Origin: an uncultured Clostridia bacterium
GTDB taxonomy: Bacteria; Bacillota; Clostridia; Christensenellales; Borkfalkiaceae
Length of the DNA stretch: 64,000 nt
NCBI GenBank assembly: GCA_947625025.1
Contig: CANQMQ010000005.1
Span: 1-64,000, forward strand
Reading direction: 5' to 3'
Shown here: positions 33,873 through 41,972 of the stretch, in pieces
Layout of the letters: each line of letters starts with the position of its first letter
Position numbering within the stretch: the stretch's first letter is position 1
Translations under genes and position numbers: made by a program
The notes under the pieces: model-generated
What the model saw: only the letters and a program-made list of their open reading frames with translations
Database searches by the model: none
Told to the model about the DNA's origin: nothing

Positions 33873-34730
33873 ATGGATACTGCGATTTTGAAATTCTTTG
33901 AGAGCTTCCGCTCTCCCGCACTCGATTACGTATTCGGCATTATCTCCTTTTTCGGGGAAGGCATCGCCGTGGGCGGCATCGTATTGCTCCTCTGGTGGCT
34001 GCTCGGATCCCGTGCGGAACAGCTCTTCTTCACCGCCCTCACCTCCGCTCCCTTAAACAGCATGATGAAGGTGGGGGTACACCGCCCCCGCCCGTATGCC
34101 GCAGGCGTCGTGGAGCTGAGATGGGTGGAGACCCCCTTCTTCTCGACGGCGAACCTCGGGGATAACCTCTCCTTTCCGAGCGGACACGCACAGGCGACGA
34201 CCTCCGCCCTCGTTGCGATCTCCCTCCGCGCCAAGGGCAAGAAGAAGATCGCGGCCTTTTTGGCCTCCATTCTCTGGATCTTATTGGTGTGCTGCTCACG
34301 GCTGTACTTCGGCGTCCACTACCCCACCGACCTCTTGGCGGGCATCGTGTTCGGCACCATCATCGCAGTCTTCTGGCACCTCATCTTCATAGAGTGCTAC
34401 GGCGCCCGCCACTTCATCCTGATGGGCATTGCCGCCGTATGCCTCCTGCTTGCCCCCTTTGCCAACAATTCGGATTACATTCACATGACCGCCCTCGTCG
34501 CAGGCGGGGCCTTCTTCCTCCCCCTCACTTCCTTCCTCAAATATGATGCCCCCAAATTCAGGGCGAGATCCCTTCTCCGCCTTCCCGTGGGGCTGCTCTG
34601 CGTGGGGGCGGTGTTTGCGGCGACCTACTTCTTGCCCTCGGGCTACGGCTATTCCCTGCTCAAGTGGTTCCTGCTCGTGGGGAGCGGCACCTTCCTCGCG
34701 ACGGTATTCTTCAAGTTACTTAAAATTTAG
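33873..34730 (+). CDS. PAP2-family membrane phosphatase
   Basis: 285 residues with about seven hydrophobic segments. The three-part acid phosphatase signature is complete: KVGVHRPRP (near 70), PSGHAQ (near 108), SRLYFGVHYPTD (near 152). It probably dephosphorylates a lipid phosphate (undecaprenyl-PP or phosphatidate) on the outer face of the membrane. The C-terminal extension adds further membrane helices. The start at 33873 sits 6 nt after an extended -10; ldhA follows 8 nt after the stop. Confidence 0.92.
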   Translation: MDTAILKFFESFRSPALDYVFGIISFFGEGIAVGGIVLLLWWLLGSRAEQLFFTALTSAPLNSMMKVGVHRPRPYAAGVVELRWVETPFFSTANLGDNLSFPSGHAQATTSALVAISLRAKGKKKIAAFLASILWILLVCCSRLYFGVHYPTDLLAGIVFGTIIAVFWHLIFIECYGARHFILMGIAAVCLLLAPFANNSDYIHMTALVAGGAFFLPLTSFLKYDAPKFRARSLLRLPVGLLCVGAVFAATYFLPSGYGYSLLKWFLLVGSGTFLATVFFKLLKI

Positions 34731-34738
34731 GAGGCATT

Positions 34739-35770
34739 ATGAAGATCGCATTCTTCGATACCAAGGATTACGATATCCCCGCCTTTCAGAAGTATGGGAA
34801 GGAGCACGGCATCGCATTTACCTTCTATGAGACCCGACTCGGGGAGGATACCGCCGAACTTGCAAGGGGGTACGACGGCGTGTGCGTATTCGTCAACGAC
34901 GACGTCTCCGCCCCCGTCGTGGAGAAGCTCTACGGGCTCGGCGTGAAGGTGATTGCCCTGCGCTGTGCGGGGTACAACAACGTGGATGTGGGGGCGTGTT
35001 ACGGGAAGATCCACGTCGTGCGGGTGCCCGCGTACTCTCCCTACGCCGTCGCCGAGCACACGATGGCGCTCCTGCTCACCTCGGTGCGGCGCATCCACAA
35101 GGCTTATAACCGTACCCGTGAATTCAACTTCTCCCTCTCGGGGCTGACGGGCTTCGACTTGCACGGCAAGACGGTGGGCGTCGTGGGGACGGGAAAAATA
35201 GGCCGCATCTTCATCGATATTTGCCGCGGCTTCGGCATGCACGTCGTCGCCTACGATAAGTATCCGCAAGAGGATGCGGGCATCGATTACGTGCCCTTAG
35301 ACGAACTCTTTGCAACAAGCGACGTCATTTCCCTGCACTGCCCCCTCTCCGAAGAGACCTATCATCTCATCGGAAAGGAGAGCCTTGCGCTATGCAAGAA
35401 GGGAGTCATTATCCTGAATACCTCCCGCGGGGCGCTCATCGACGCCGAAGCGCTCCTCGAGGCCATCAAACAGCGGAGGGTGGGCGCCGCCTGCCTCGAT
35501 GTCTATGAAGAGGAATCCGACCTCTTCTTCCGCGATTTCTCGGGGCATATCGTGGAGGACGATACCCTCGCACGGCTCATCTCCATGCCGAACGTCATTG
35601 TGACCTCCCATCAGGCATTTTTGACGGAGGAAGCCCTCGATGCCATTGCGGAGACCACCGTAGCCAACCTCGTCGCCTTCCGCGAGGGAGCCCCTCTCGG
35701 GAATGAACTGTGCTACCACTGCGGCAGGGTGGAGGATTGCCAAAAGACCCGCCGCCCCCGTTGCTTCTGA
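34739..35770 (+). CDS. ldhA: D-lactate dehydrogenase (fermentative)
   Basis: NADH-dependent reduction of pyruvate to D-lactate; 343 residues of the D-2-hydroxyacid dehydrogenase family. Rossmann GTGKIGRIFIDI near 155, catalytic Arg in NTSRGALID near 235, Glu in the following segment, and His in SHQAFLTEEAL near 302. The N-terminal YNNVDV matches LdhA. An unusual C-terminal tail has four cysteines (CYHCGRVEDC...RCF). AGGAGG precedes the ATG; co-transcribed with the PAP2 gene and ended by a strong terminator. Confidence 0.93.
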   Translation: MKIAFFDTKDYDIPAFQKYGKEHGIAFTFYETRLGEDTAELARGYDGVCVFVNDDVSAPVVEKLYGLGVKVIALRCAGYNNVDVGACYGKIHVVRVPAYSPYAVAEHTMALLLTSVRRIHKAYNRTREFNFSLSGLTGFDLHGKTVGVVGTGKIGRIFIDICRGFGMHVVAYDKYPQEDAGIDYVPLDELFATSDVISLHCPLSEETYHLIGKESLALCKKGVIILNTSRGALIDAEALLEAIKQRRVGAACLDVYEEESDLFFRDFSGHIVEDDTLARLISMPNVIVTSHQAFLTEEALDAIAETTVANLVAFREGAPLGNELCYHCGRVEDCQKTRRPRCF

Positions 35771-35782
35771 GCAAGAAAGCAT

Positions 35783-35816
35783 AAAAAATCGGTCGAAATA
35801 CTTGACCGATTTTTTT
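35783..35816 (+). terminator. ldhA terminator
   Basis: AAAAAATCGGTC pairs with GACCGATTTTTT followed by more T; the 3' arm also contains the -35 of the glyQS promoter. Confidence 0.88.
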
Positions 35817-35830
35817 GTGTCCTGTATAAT
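35802..35830 (+). promoter_or_regulatory. glyQS promoter nested in the ldhA terminator
   Basis: TTGACC (35802-35807), 17-nt spacer, TATAAT (35825-35830). The -35 lies in the loop and 3' arm of the terminator hairpin. Confidence 0.75.
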
Positions 35831-35866
35831 AAAATAAAACTTGAAATTTCATTTTGGGAGCATAAT

Positions 35867-37243
35867 ATGGCAAATCAAGCGGTTACGATGGACAAGCTCG
35901 TCGCCCTGTGCAAGGCGCGGGGCATCATCTTCCCCGGCAGCGAAATATACGGCGGCATGGGCAACACCTGGGACTACGGCCCCGTGGGCGTAGAGATCAA
36001 GAACAACATCAAGCGGGCGTGGTGGAAGCGCTTCGTGCAGGAGAGCGAAAACTCCTTCGGCATCGACGCCGCCATCCTCATGAACTCCCGCGTATGGGAG
36101 GCGAGCGGCCACACGACTTCGTTTTCGGACCCCAAGATGGACTGCAAGGCCTGCAAGACCCGTCACCGTGCAGACAACCTCATCGAGGCCCACTCCAAGG
36201 GAAAGGTAAACCCCGACCTCATGTCCAATGCCGAGATGGAGGCCTACATTCAGGAGCACCATGTCTGCTGCCCCAACTGCGGCAACTTCGATTGGACGCC
36301 CATCCGTACCTTCAACCTGATGTTTGAGACGAGCCGCGGCGTCACCGATGAAAACCAAAACAGGATCTACCTCCGCCCCGAGACGGCGCAGGGCGAATTC
36401 GTCAACTTCGCAAACGTACAGCGCACCACCCGCGCCAAGGTGCCCTTCGGCATCGCACAAATAGGCAAGGCCTTCCGTAACGAAATTACCCCCGGCAACT
36501 TCATCTTCCGCACCATCGAGTTCGAACAGATGGAGCATCAGTGGTTCTGCAAGGAGGGCACGGACGGGCAGTATTACAACGAATTCAAGGAGAAGGCCTT
36601 CCGCTTCCTGCTCGATTTGGGCTTCAAAGAAGAGCATCTCCGCTTCAAGGATCACGATAAACTTGCCCACTATGCACGGGCGGCTTGCGATATCCAATAC
36701 CTCTACCCGATGGGTTGGAGCGAACTCAACGGCATCCACAACCGTACCGATTACGACCTTTCGCGGCATCAGGAATACTCGGGCAAGTCGCTCACCTATG
36801 TAGACCCGATGGATGGCTCCCGCTACATTCCCTACGTCATTGAGTACTCCATCGGCGCAGACCGCCTCATGCTTGCGGTGCTCTGCGAGGCATACGATGA
36901 GGAGACCCTCGAAAACGGGGAGGTGCGCAATGTGATGCACTTCCACCCCGCACTCGCGGCATACAAGGCCGCCGTGCTCCCCCTGCAGAAGAACCTTGCC
37001 CCGCAGGCAAAGGAACTCGCCGCCGCCCTCAGGAAGCGCTTCCCCGTCATGTACGACGAGGCGGGCTCCATCGGCAAGCGCTACCGCCGCCAGGATGAGA
37101 TCGGCACCCCCTACTGCATTACGGTGGATTTCGATACCTTAACGGACGGCACCGTGACCGTACGGGACAGGGACAGCATGGAACAAATTCGCCTTCCCAT
37201 GGACTCCCTCGCCGCCTACCTCACCGAAAAGTGCAGCTTTTGA
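35867..37243 (+). CDS. glyQS: Glycyl-tRNA synthetase (alpha2 type)
   Basis: 458 residues, class II. N-terminal motif IIFPGSEIYGGMGNTWDYGPVGVEIKNNIK, zinc/CxxC elements (CKACKTRHRADN; CPNCG), motif 2 region FRNEITPGNFIFRTIEFEQMEHQWF, motif 3 IEYSIGADRLMLAVLCEAYDEE, and a C-terminal anticodon-binding domain (from ~365). This is the single-chain eukaryote/archaea-like form found in many gram-positives. GGGAG precedes the ATG. Confidence 0.97.
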   Translation: MANQAVTMDKLVALCKARGIIFPGSEIYGGMGNTWDYGPVGVEIKNNIKRAWWKRFVQESENSFGIDAAILMNSRVWEASGHTTSFSDPKMDCKACKTRHRADNLIEAHSKGKVNPDLMSNAEMEAYIQEHHVCCPNCGNFDWTPIRTFNLMFETSRGVTDENQNRIYLRPETAQGEFVNFANVQRTTRAKVPFGIAQIGKAFRNEITPGNFIFRTIEFEQMEHQWFCKEGTDGQYYNEFKEKAFRFLLDLGFKEEHLRFKDHDKLAHYARAACDIQYLYPMGWSELNGIHNRTDYDLSRHQEYSGKSLTYVDPMDGSRYIPYVIEYSIGADRLMLAVLCEAYDEETLENGEVRNVMHFHPALAAYKAAVLPLQKNLAPQAKELAAALRKRFPVMYDEAGSIGKRYRRQDEIGTPYCITVDFDTLTDGTVTVRDRDSMEQIRLPMDSLAAYLTEKCSF

Positions 37244-37256
37244 GCTACAATTAGCG

Positions 37257-37383
37257 ATGTCGAGAGGTCTCAGGCTTCTAATTGAGATTTCTCGACTCCG
37301 CTACGCTCCGCTCGAAATGACAGCCCCCTCTCCTCATTCCGAGCCCGAGCGAAGCGAGGGCGAGAGAACGGGATGAGGGGTGA
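37257..37383. repeat. Dispersed repeat cluster
   Basis: GATGTCGAGAGGTCTC..., GAGATTTCTCGACTCCGC...TCGAAATGACAGCC, and CTCATTCCGAGCCCGAGCGAAGCG units. It ends 18 nt before the next ATG. Confidence 0.8.
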
Positions 37384-37401
37384 GAGTAACCCAAAGTAAA
37401 C

Positions 37402-38541
37402 ATGAGCCGAATGAAGAAAAGGACGAAAATTCTACTCATTTCGTTGGGGTGCGTCTTGTGCGCACTCCTTATCGTCATTCTCGTGTTTACGCAGACCAAG
37501 GCGCTCGGGGCGGGAGAAGTCAGTGAGGACGGAAATTATGCCCATGTCATGGCAAACATCGGGGGCATGTCCGAAGCCAACCCCCGCGTTGTCGATCTCG
37601 CCATGCTCGGCGCCCACGACGCCACCACCTATAGTTTAGAGAAATACGGCGGCGTGAGCGGGGATGTGGACCCCGCCATGCGTACCCTCTACAAGTGCGC
37701 GTGGGGCCTCTCCTATCGGTACACCAAGACGCAGGTCTCCACCGTTTCAGAGCAGTTTGCACAGGGGGTACGCCTCTTTCACTTTAAGTGCACCTACGGG
37801 GACGGGGCTTGGTACGGCTGCCATTCCCTCATCGACGGGCCGCTCAGCCTCTACATCGAGGAGATCTTGCAGTGCCTCGAAACGTATCCCGAGGAGATCG
37901 CCGTGCTCGAATGCCAGCTCATGTATGCGGGGGAGCGCACCCTTTCGGGATTCTACTCCGACCTCTTCTCCATCGCGTGGAACGGCAAGACCCTCCTCGA
38001 CTTTATCCCCTATGAGAACATCGAACTCGGGGAGCTCACCTACAACGATGTCACCGTAAACGGCACCAAGGGCGGGGCTGTCGTCGTGCCCGTCCTCGAT
38101 AAGGGCACTTCATCGGATGAATTTTTCGATGAAGTGAAGAGCGCATACCGCGGGAAGTGTTACGCAAGGAAGCACGGCGGGAACTTCGCGAGTGCGTGGT
38201 ATAACCGTATGGATTCGGAGGCAGTCGCAGAAGGGATCGATGCCTCGAGCGTCAAGATACGGGAAAACTTCGAGAAGTACAGCGGGGGCTTCCGCGTGAT
38301 GCAGATCGAGACGACGCCCACCTCCGAGGACCTCTTGCAAACGGCTGCGGCGTGGTCGCTCGTCCATAAGGCGAGGGCGCATAACCTCGCCATCCTGCAC
38401 AACCCTAACTTCGGGAAGTGGCTCGAGGTGATGCCCGTCGTCGTGTGCGACTTTGCAACTTCCGCAAGCGGCGGCTTCAACACGGCCATCAATGAGAAGC
38501 TCATCGCCTACAACAGGGCCCTTGTGGAAAGGCTGAAATGA
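37402..38541 (+). CDS. PI-PLC-like phosphodiesterase, membrane-anchored
   Basis: 379 residues. A basic start and one hydrophobic segment (9-32) form a signal anchor; the rest is extracellular. The PLC-like TIM-barrel pattern is visible: first catalytic His in DLAMLGAHDATTYS (near 73), QFAQGVRLFHFKCTYGDGAWYGCHSLIDGPLSLYIEEI with the second His (near 140), and PEEIAVLE. The substrate (GPI, phosphatidylinositol or other) is not evident. No Shine-Dalgarno is seen; a repeat abuts the start, and the stop TGA is part of an AAATGACAGCC repeat border. Confidence 0.8.
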   Translation: MSRMKKRTKILLISLGCVLCALLIVILVFTQTKALGAGEVSEDGNYAHVMANIGGMSEANPRVVDLAMLGAHDATTYSLEKYGGVSGDVDPAMRTLYKCAWGLSYRYTKTQVSTVSEQFAQGVRLFHFKCTYGDGAWYGCHSLIDGPLSLYIEEILQCLETYPEEIAVLECQLMYAGERTLSGFYSDLFSIAWNGKTLLDFIPYENIELGELTYNDVTVNGTKGGAVVVPVLDKGTSSDEFFDEVKSAYRGKCYARKHGGNFASAWYNRMDSEAVAEGIDASSVKIRENFEKYSGGFRVMQIETTPTSEDLLQTAAAWSLVHKARAHNLAILHNPNFGKWLEVMPVVVCDFATSASGGFNTAINEKLIAYNRALVERLK

Positions 38542-38745
38542 CAGCCCCCCGTCCACTCACCCCCCTTTGGGGGGTTCGGGATGAGGAGAGGGGCGAGGGC
38601 CTTGTCCCGTCACGGCGGGATGCAGGTTTCTTTTTCCCTCATTCCGAAGCTCCGTAGGAGCTGAGGGAATCCCCTCGCTACGCTCGGGATGAGGAGGGGG
38701 GCTGTCATTTCGAACGAAGCGAAGCGTAGTTGAGAAATCTCCATT
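38537..38745. repeat. Dispersed repeat cluster
   Basis: AAATGACAGCC border (containing the stop of the upstream gene), hairpin units with CCCCCC/GGGGGG and GCTCC-GTA-GGAGC cores, then TGTCATTTCGAACGAAGCG. Confidence 0.8.
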
Positions 38746-38755
38746 CTGATCCACA

Positions 38756-38785
38756 TGAAAAATCCCTCGCGGAAGCGGGGGATTC
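38756..38785 (-). terminator. Terminator of the isochorismatase-like operon
   Basis: Minus strand ATCCCCCGC pairs with GCGAGGGAT, followed by T5. Confidence 0.75.
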
Positions 38786-38826
38786 GTGCATTTTTTGAAG
38801 CTATCTTTCAGACATGGGTATGCCGT

Positions 38827-39381
38827 TTATGCCCGAAAGCGGGCAAGGAGCTCATCGACCGTCGTCAGCTCCGCGCCGTAGGTATCCTTCAGATACTTGA
38901 TGCCATAGACGTAATCCTCTTCGGTGAAGGAATCGGTGGCATCGGTGGCGACGACGACGTTGTACCCGAGCTGGTAGGCATCCGCTGAGGTGTGCCGCAC
39001 GCACATGTGGGCGTGGAGCCCCGTCACAATGACGGTATCTACCCCGAGCTCACGGAGAAGCAGATCGAGGTCGGTGTGGAAGAAGCCCGAATAGCGGCGC
39101 TTGGGAACGACGTAGTCCTTCTCCGAAAGGTGCAATTCGGGAATGACTTCGGCGCCCTTGGTGCCCGCGATGGCGTGGTCCCCCCACAGTTTGAGTTCGT
39201 GGTCTATGCCCTTGATGTGGGCATCGTTGCAGAAAATTACGGGAACGCCCGCCGCCCGTGCTCCATCGAGGAGCTCCGCCGTCTTGGGAACGATGGCGAG
39301 GCCGCGGTCGCACTTGAGTGCGCCCGTAACGAAATCGTTGAGCATATCAACGACTAAGATCGCTGTCTTTTTGGTATCCAT
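38827..39381 (-). CDS. Isochorismatase-family cysteine hydrolase
   Basis: 184 residues. The catalytic triad of the family is visible: Asp in LVVDMLNDFVTGAL (near 11), Lys in VVPKRRYSGFF (near 93), Cys in VTGLHAHMCVRHTSADAYQLGY (near 127). DHELKLWGDHAIAGTKGAEVIPEL supplies the metal/positioning region. Nicotinamidase, isochorismatase and other amidase activities cannot be separated here. Second gene behind a tiny zinc-ribbon protein, 12 nt apart, with GGAGG before the ATG. Confidence 0.9.
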   Translation of the reverse strand: MDTKKTAILVVDMLNDFVTGALKCDRGLAIVPKTAELLDGARAAGVPVIFCNDAHIKGIDHELKLWGDHAIAGTKGAEVIPELHLSEKDYVVPKRRYSGFFHTDLDLLLRELGVDTVIVTGLHAHMCVRHTSADAYQLGYNVVVATDATDSFTEEDYVYGIKYLKDTYGAELTTVDELLARFRA

Positions 39382-39393
39382 ATTGCCCTCCGC

Positions 39394-39561
39394 TTACTTC
39401 TTTTTCTTCTTTTTGGGTTCGGGCTCGGGTTCGGGTGCATGGGCCGCACGGTATGCGGCAGGGTCGTCCACGCGGATGATCCATTGGATCTTCGCGCCGC
39501 ACCCCAAGCAATATTTCTGGGATTCAAGCAGTTTCGTGCCGCAGTTGCTACAATATGTCAT
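39394..39561 (-). CDS. Tiny zinc-ribbon protein
   Basis: 55 residues: MTYCSNCGTKLLESQKYCLGCG is a four-Cys zinc ribbon, followed by a short hydrophobic strand (KIQWIIRV) and a PEPEPEPKKKKKK tail. The start at 39561 has GGGAGG 9 nt upstream and a strong promoter (39590-39617). Function unknown; it heads a two-gene operon with the isochorismatase-like hydrolase. Confidence 0.75.
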   Translation of the reverse strand: MTYCSNCGTKLLESQKYCLGCGAKIQWIIRVDDPAAYRAAHAPEPEPEPKKKKKK

Positions 39562-39589
39562 CGTGATGCGCCTCCCGCGCCTTTCTTCT

Positions 39590-39617
39590 ATTATACCCCA
39601 AAACGGGAGAATGTCAA
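39590..39617 (-). promoter_or_regulatory. Promoter of the zinc-ribbon operon
   Basis: TTGACA (39617-39612), 16-nt spacer, TATAAT (39595-39590). Confidence 0.8.
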
Positions 39618-39684
39618 GTATATTTCTTGATTTTATATGAGATTCACAGCTTACTGTACTTGGTAAATGATAGGCGGAGAGCAT

Positions 39685-39716
39685 AAAAAAGCCCGCAGGT
39701 TGCTTGCGGGCTTTCT
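39685..39716 (-). terminator. Terminator of the pdaB-ssb unit
   Basis: GCCCGCA pairs with TGCGGGC; T6 follows on the minus strand. Confidence 0.85.
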
Positions 39717-39719
39717 GTT

Positions 39720-40403
39720 TTATGAAGCCGTACCGCTCTCGGGGGTGGTGTAGAGATCGAAGGCGTCGTCCACGTCGAACTCCCCCTCCCCCGCCGCGGC
39801 GAGTTTGGAGATGGAGACCTCGTACGCCGTCATGGTGACCGTCTCCGTCTCGGAGAGCCGCTTCTGATACTCCCTGCTCTGGATCCTGCCCGAAAGGGCC
39901 ACCCTATCCCCCACCTTGAGGTTCTGCACGAAGCGGGCGTTCCTGCCCCATGCGATGCAGGGGATGTAATCGGATTTATTGTAGCTTCGGTTGACGGCGA
40001 GAAGAAGATCTGCGATCTCACGGTTGAAGGGGGTGGTGCGGTAGACGGGAGGCTTACAAATGTAACCCGCGAGCACGATGCCGTTGGGGTTGCGCTCTGC
40101 ACCCGCTTCCACTAAATCCCGCACGAACACGGTGAGCATGAGGCGGGATCTTCCCCCCTCCAACTTGTTGTAACTGCGGAACTGCCCCACGGCGGAGAGC
40201 ATGCTCCCCACTTTGAGGCCGCTCCCGCGGATGAGCCGCTCCGAAATGGTGACGGGCAGGATATCCGCCTGCCCCGAGAGGCGCATCACCTTCACGAAGA
40301 ACTCATAGAATCCCTCCCCGTAGACCTCATGGGAGAAGGTGGCTTCGCTTACGATTTCCCCATAGATGTAGACCTTGTTGTTCTTTTCCGCTGCGTATTC
40401 CAT
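39720..40403 (-). CDS. SSB-like protein with two OB folds
   Basis: 227 residues. Two tandem OB-fold segments: 1-100 (NKVYIYGEIVSEATFSHEVYGEGFYEFFVKV) and 100-210 (NGIVLAGYICKPPVYRTTPFNREIADLLLAVNR, then the SSB-like DYIPCIAWGRNARFVQNLKVGDRVALSGRIQSREY). The second matches single-stranded DNA-binding protein closely; the acidic DDAFD tail resembles the SSB C-terminal tip but is not terminal. It is probably an accessory SSB rather than the main one. ATG at 40403 with GGAGG; probably co-transcribed with pdaB. Confidence 0.8.
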   Translation of the reverse strand: MEYAAEKNNKVYIYGEIVSEATFSHEVYGEGFYEFFVKVMRLSGQADILPVTISERLIRGSGLKVGSMLSAVGQFRSYNKLEGGRSRLMLTVFVRDLVEAGAERNPNGIVLAGYICKPPVYRTTPFNREIADLLLAVNRSYNKSDYIPCIAWGRNARFVQNLKVGDRVALSGRIQSREYQKRLSETETVTMTAYEVSISKLAAAGEGEFDVDDAFDLYTTPESGTAS

Positions 40404-40433
40404 GATAGGTACCTCCAAGTATTTCTGATCAAT

Positions 40434-41204
40434 CTACGCCGCCCCGTTCGGGATCTGCCGCCCCGCGGCGTCGAGCGTGTAGTTTTCACGGTAGATGAGT
40501 TCCCCCACCGTAACGAATTCGAAGCCCTTGCCCCTGAGCGTATCGATGACGAGCGGGAGCGCTTCTGCGGTGTGCAAACCGTTGTTGTGCATCAGAATGA
40601 TGGAACCGCTCTTGGTCTTGGAGGCGATGCGCTCCAAGATATCCGAGGCGGAGAGATTCTTCCAATCGAGGGAATCCACATCCCATTGGATGGGATACAG
40701 CCCCATGGCATTGGCGGTATCGATGAGGAGGTCGTCGTAATCCCCATAGGGCGGACGGAATACCTCAACGGGCTTGCCCGTAATTTTGGTGATGGCCTGA
40801 GAGGACGTCTCGAGTTCCTTCTTTATTTCCGTCTCCGAGAGGCGGCTCATGTAGGGATGGGTGGCGCTGTGCGTCCCGATCTCGTGCCCCGCATCCGAAA
40901 TCTTCTTCACGTATTCGGGGTACTTCTCCGTCCAGAACTGCACCGTGAAGAAGGTGACGGGGACCTTTTCGGAGGAGAGCGTCTCGAGAAGGCTATCCGT
41001 ATAGTCTACCCCCCAGGCGCAGTCGAAGGAGAGGGCTACCTTGTTATCGGAGCGCTCCACCGAATAGATGGGAAGGGAGCGCTTTCCGCTCCAATACACC
41101 TCTTCCGCACCTGCCGCCCCTGCCGTGACCGCAGAGAGACCGAGCATGGCGGCAAGCGCCGCGCACAGCGCAACCGACTTCAAGCGTACCGTGATAAACC
41201 GCAT
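40434..41204 (-). CDS. pdaB: Polysaccharide deacetylase (PdaB-like)
   Basis: 256 residues, signal peptide 1-31 (VALCAALAAMLGLSAVTAGAAGA). NodB-homology domain: motif 1 LSFDCAWGVDYTD (the PdaB-type SFD-x-AWG variant), metal-binding GTHSATHPYMSRL near 117, RPPYGDYDD near 150, WDVDSLDWK, and ILMHNN near 212. PdaB proteins act on cortex/peptidoglycan during sporulation; that role is by homology. Its promoter (41217-41245) ends 12 nt from the ATG, so the leader is only about 5 nt. Confidence 0.9.
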   Translation of the reverse strand: MRFITVRLKSVALCAALAAMLGLSAVTAGAAGAEEVYWSGKRSLPIYSVERSDNKVALSFDCAWGVDYTDSLLETLSSEKVPVTFFTVQFWTEKYPEYVKKISDAGHEIGTHSATHPYMSRLSETEIKKELETSSQAITKITGKPVEVFRPPYGDYDDLLIDTANAMGLYPIQWDVDSLDWKNLSASDILERIASKTKSGSIILMHNNGLHTAEALPLVIDTLRGKGFEFVTVGELIYRENYTLDAAGRQIPNGAA

Positions 41205-41216
41205 CCGAACACCTAT

Positions 41217-41245
41217 ATGATAAAAAATTTTGGGGCGGGAAGCAA
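41217..41245 (-). promoter_or_regulatory. pdaB promoter with very short leader
   Basis: TTGCTT (41245-41240), 17-nt spacer, TATCAT (41222-41217), then 12 nt to the ATG. Confidence 0.55.
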
Positions 41246-41450
41246 GGGGGTTTTGCCCGAATTTTGGGAAATTTTGTCCCTTTTTCCTCCCTTCGCCCGC
41301 TGATATTGTATTCTCACGGATACCGATTTATGACGGATCGCAAGCCTGAGATTTCTCGGCTCCGCTTCTCCTCCGTTTGAAATGACAGCCCTCTCCTCAT
41401 CCCGAACGAAGTGAGGGGATGAGATGAGGGATGGGGTAATATGACAAACC

Positions 41451-41495
41451 CCCTTTCCATTTCTCCGCGCCTGCGGCGCGGAGAAATGGGAAAGG
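41451..41495. repeat. Long hairpin
   Basis: CCTTTCCATTTCTCCGCGCC pairs almost perfectly with GGCGCGGAGAAATGGGAAAGG across a 3-nt loop (one bulge). Confidence 0.8.
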
Positions 41496-41537
41496 AAAGA
41501 AAAATACGCTGTGAGAGGATATGAGTTGAACATGCCC

Positions 41538-41578
41538 CCATGCCCTTTCCCCTCACTGCGTGAGGGGAAAGGGCATGG
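41538..41578. repeat. Long perfect hairpin
   Basis: CCATGCCCTTTCCCCTCA pairs perfectly with TGAGGGGAAAGGGCATGG (18 bp) over CTGCG. Confidence 0.85.
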
Positions 41579-41898
41579 AAAAAAAGAAAAGCTGAAAGAA
41601 GAAAGAGAAAAGAGTGTCATGTCGAACGCCGCTTCTGATTGTGCTACCATTGCGGCGGCACGAGCGCGTAGCGCGAGTAGCGTAGTCGAGACATCTCCGC
41701 ATTTATAATAATGTGATACTTCAACTCCGCTAACGCTCCGTTCAGTATGACGGATTGGAAGCCCCCTTCTCCTCCGCTCCTTCGGAGCGTCGAGATGAGG
41801 GGGTGAGGCTGAGCTTCGGGATGAGGAAGAGGCAGTATAACGGATTGGGAATGAGATTTCTCCATGCGCTCACTTCGTTCGCTTGGTCGAAATGACAC

Positions 41899-41942
41899 TC
41901 TCATTCTTTTCTCCGCGCCTAAAGCGCGGAGAAAAGAATGAG
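41899..41942. repeat. Long perfect hairpin
   Basis: CTCATTCTTTTCTCCGCGC pairs perfectly with GCGCGGAGAAAAGAATGAG (19 bp) over CTAAA. It shares the CTCCGCGCC core with the hairpin at 41451. Confidence 0.85.
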
Positions 41943-41945
41943 AAA

Positions 41946-41972
41946 AGAAAAAACCGCGGAAGCGGTTTTTAT
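41946..41972 (-). terminator. comF terminator
   Basis: AAAACCGC/GCGGTTTT stem with A and T tracts, overlapping the comF stop codon. Confidence 0.85.

Larger units (their letters stand above)
41333..41895. repeat. Large dispersed-repeat cluster
   Basis: Gap of more than 700 nt without a gene. It contains TCGAAATGACA-type borders, CTCATCCCGAACGAAGTGAGGGG, the GCCGCTTCTGATTGTGCTACC module and two long hairpins (41451-41495, 41538-41578). Confidence 0.8.
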
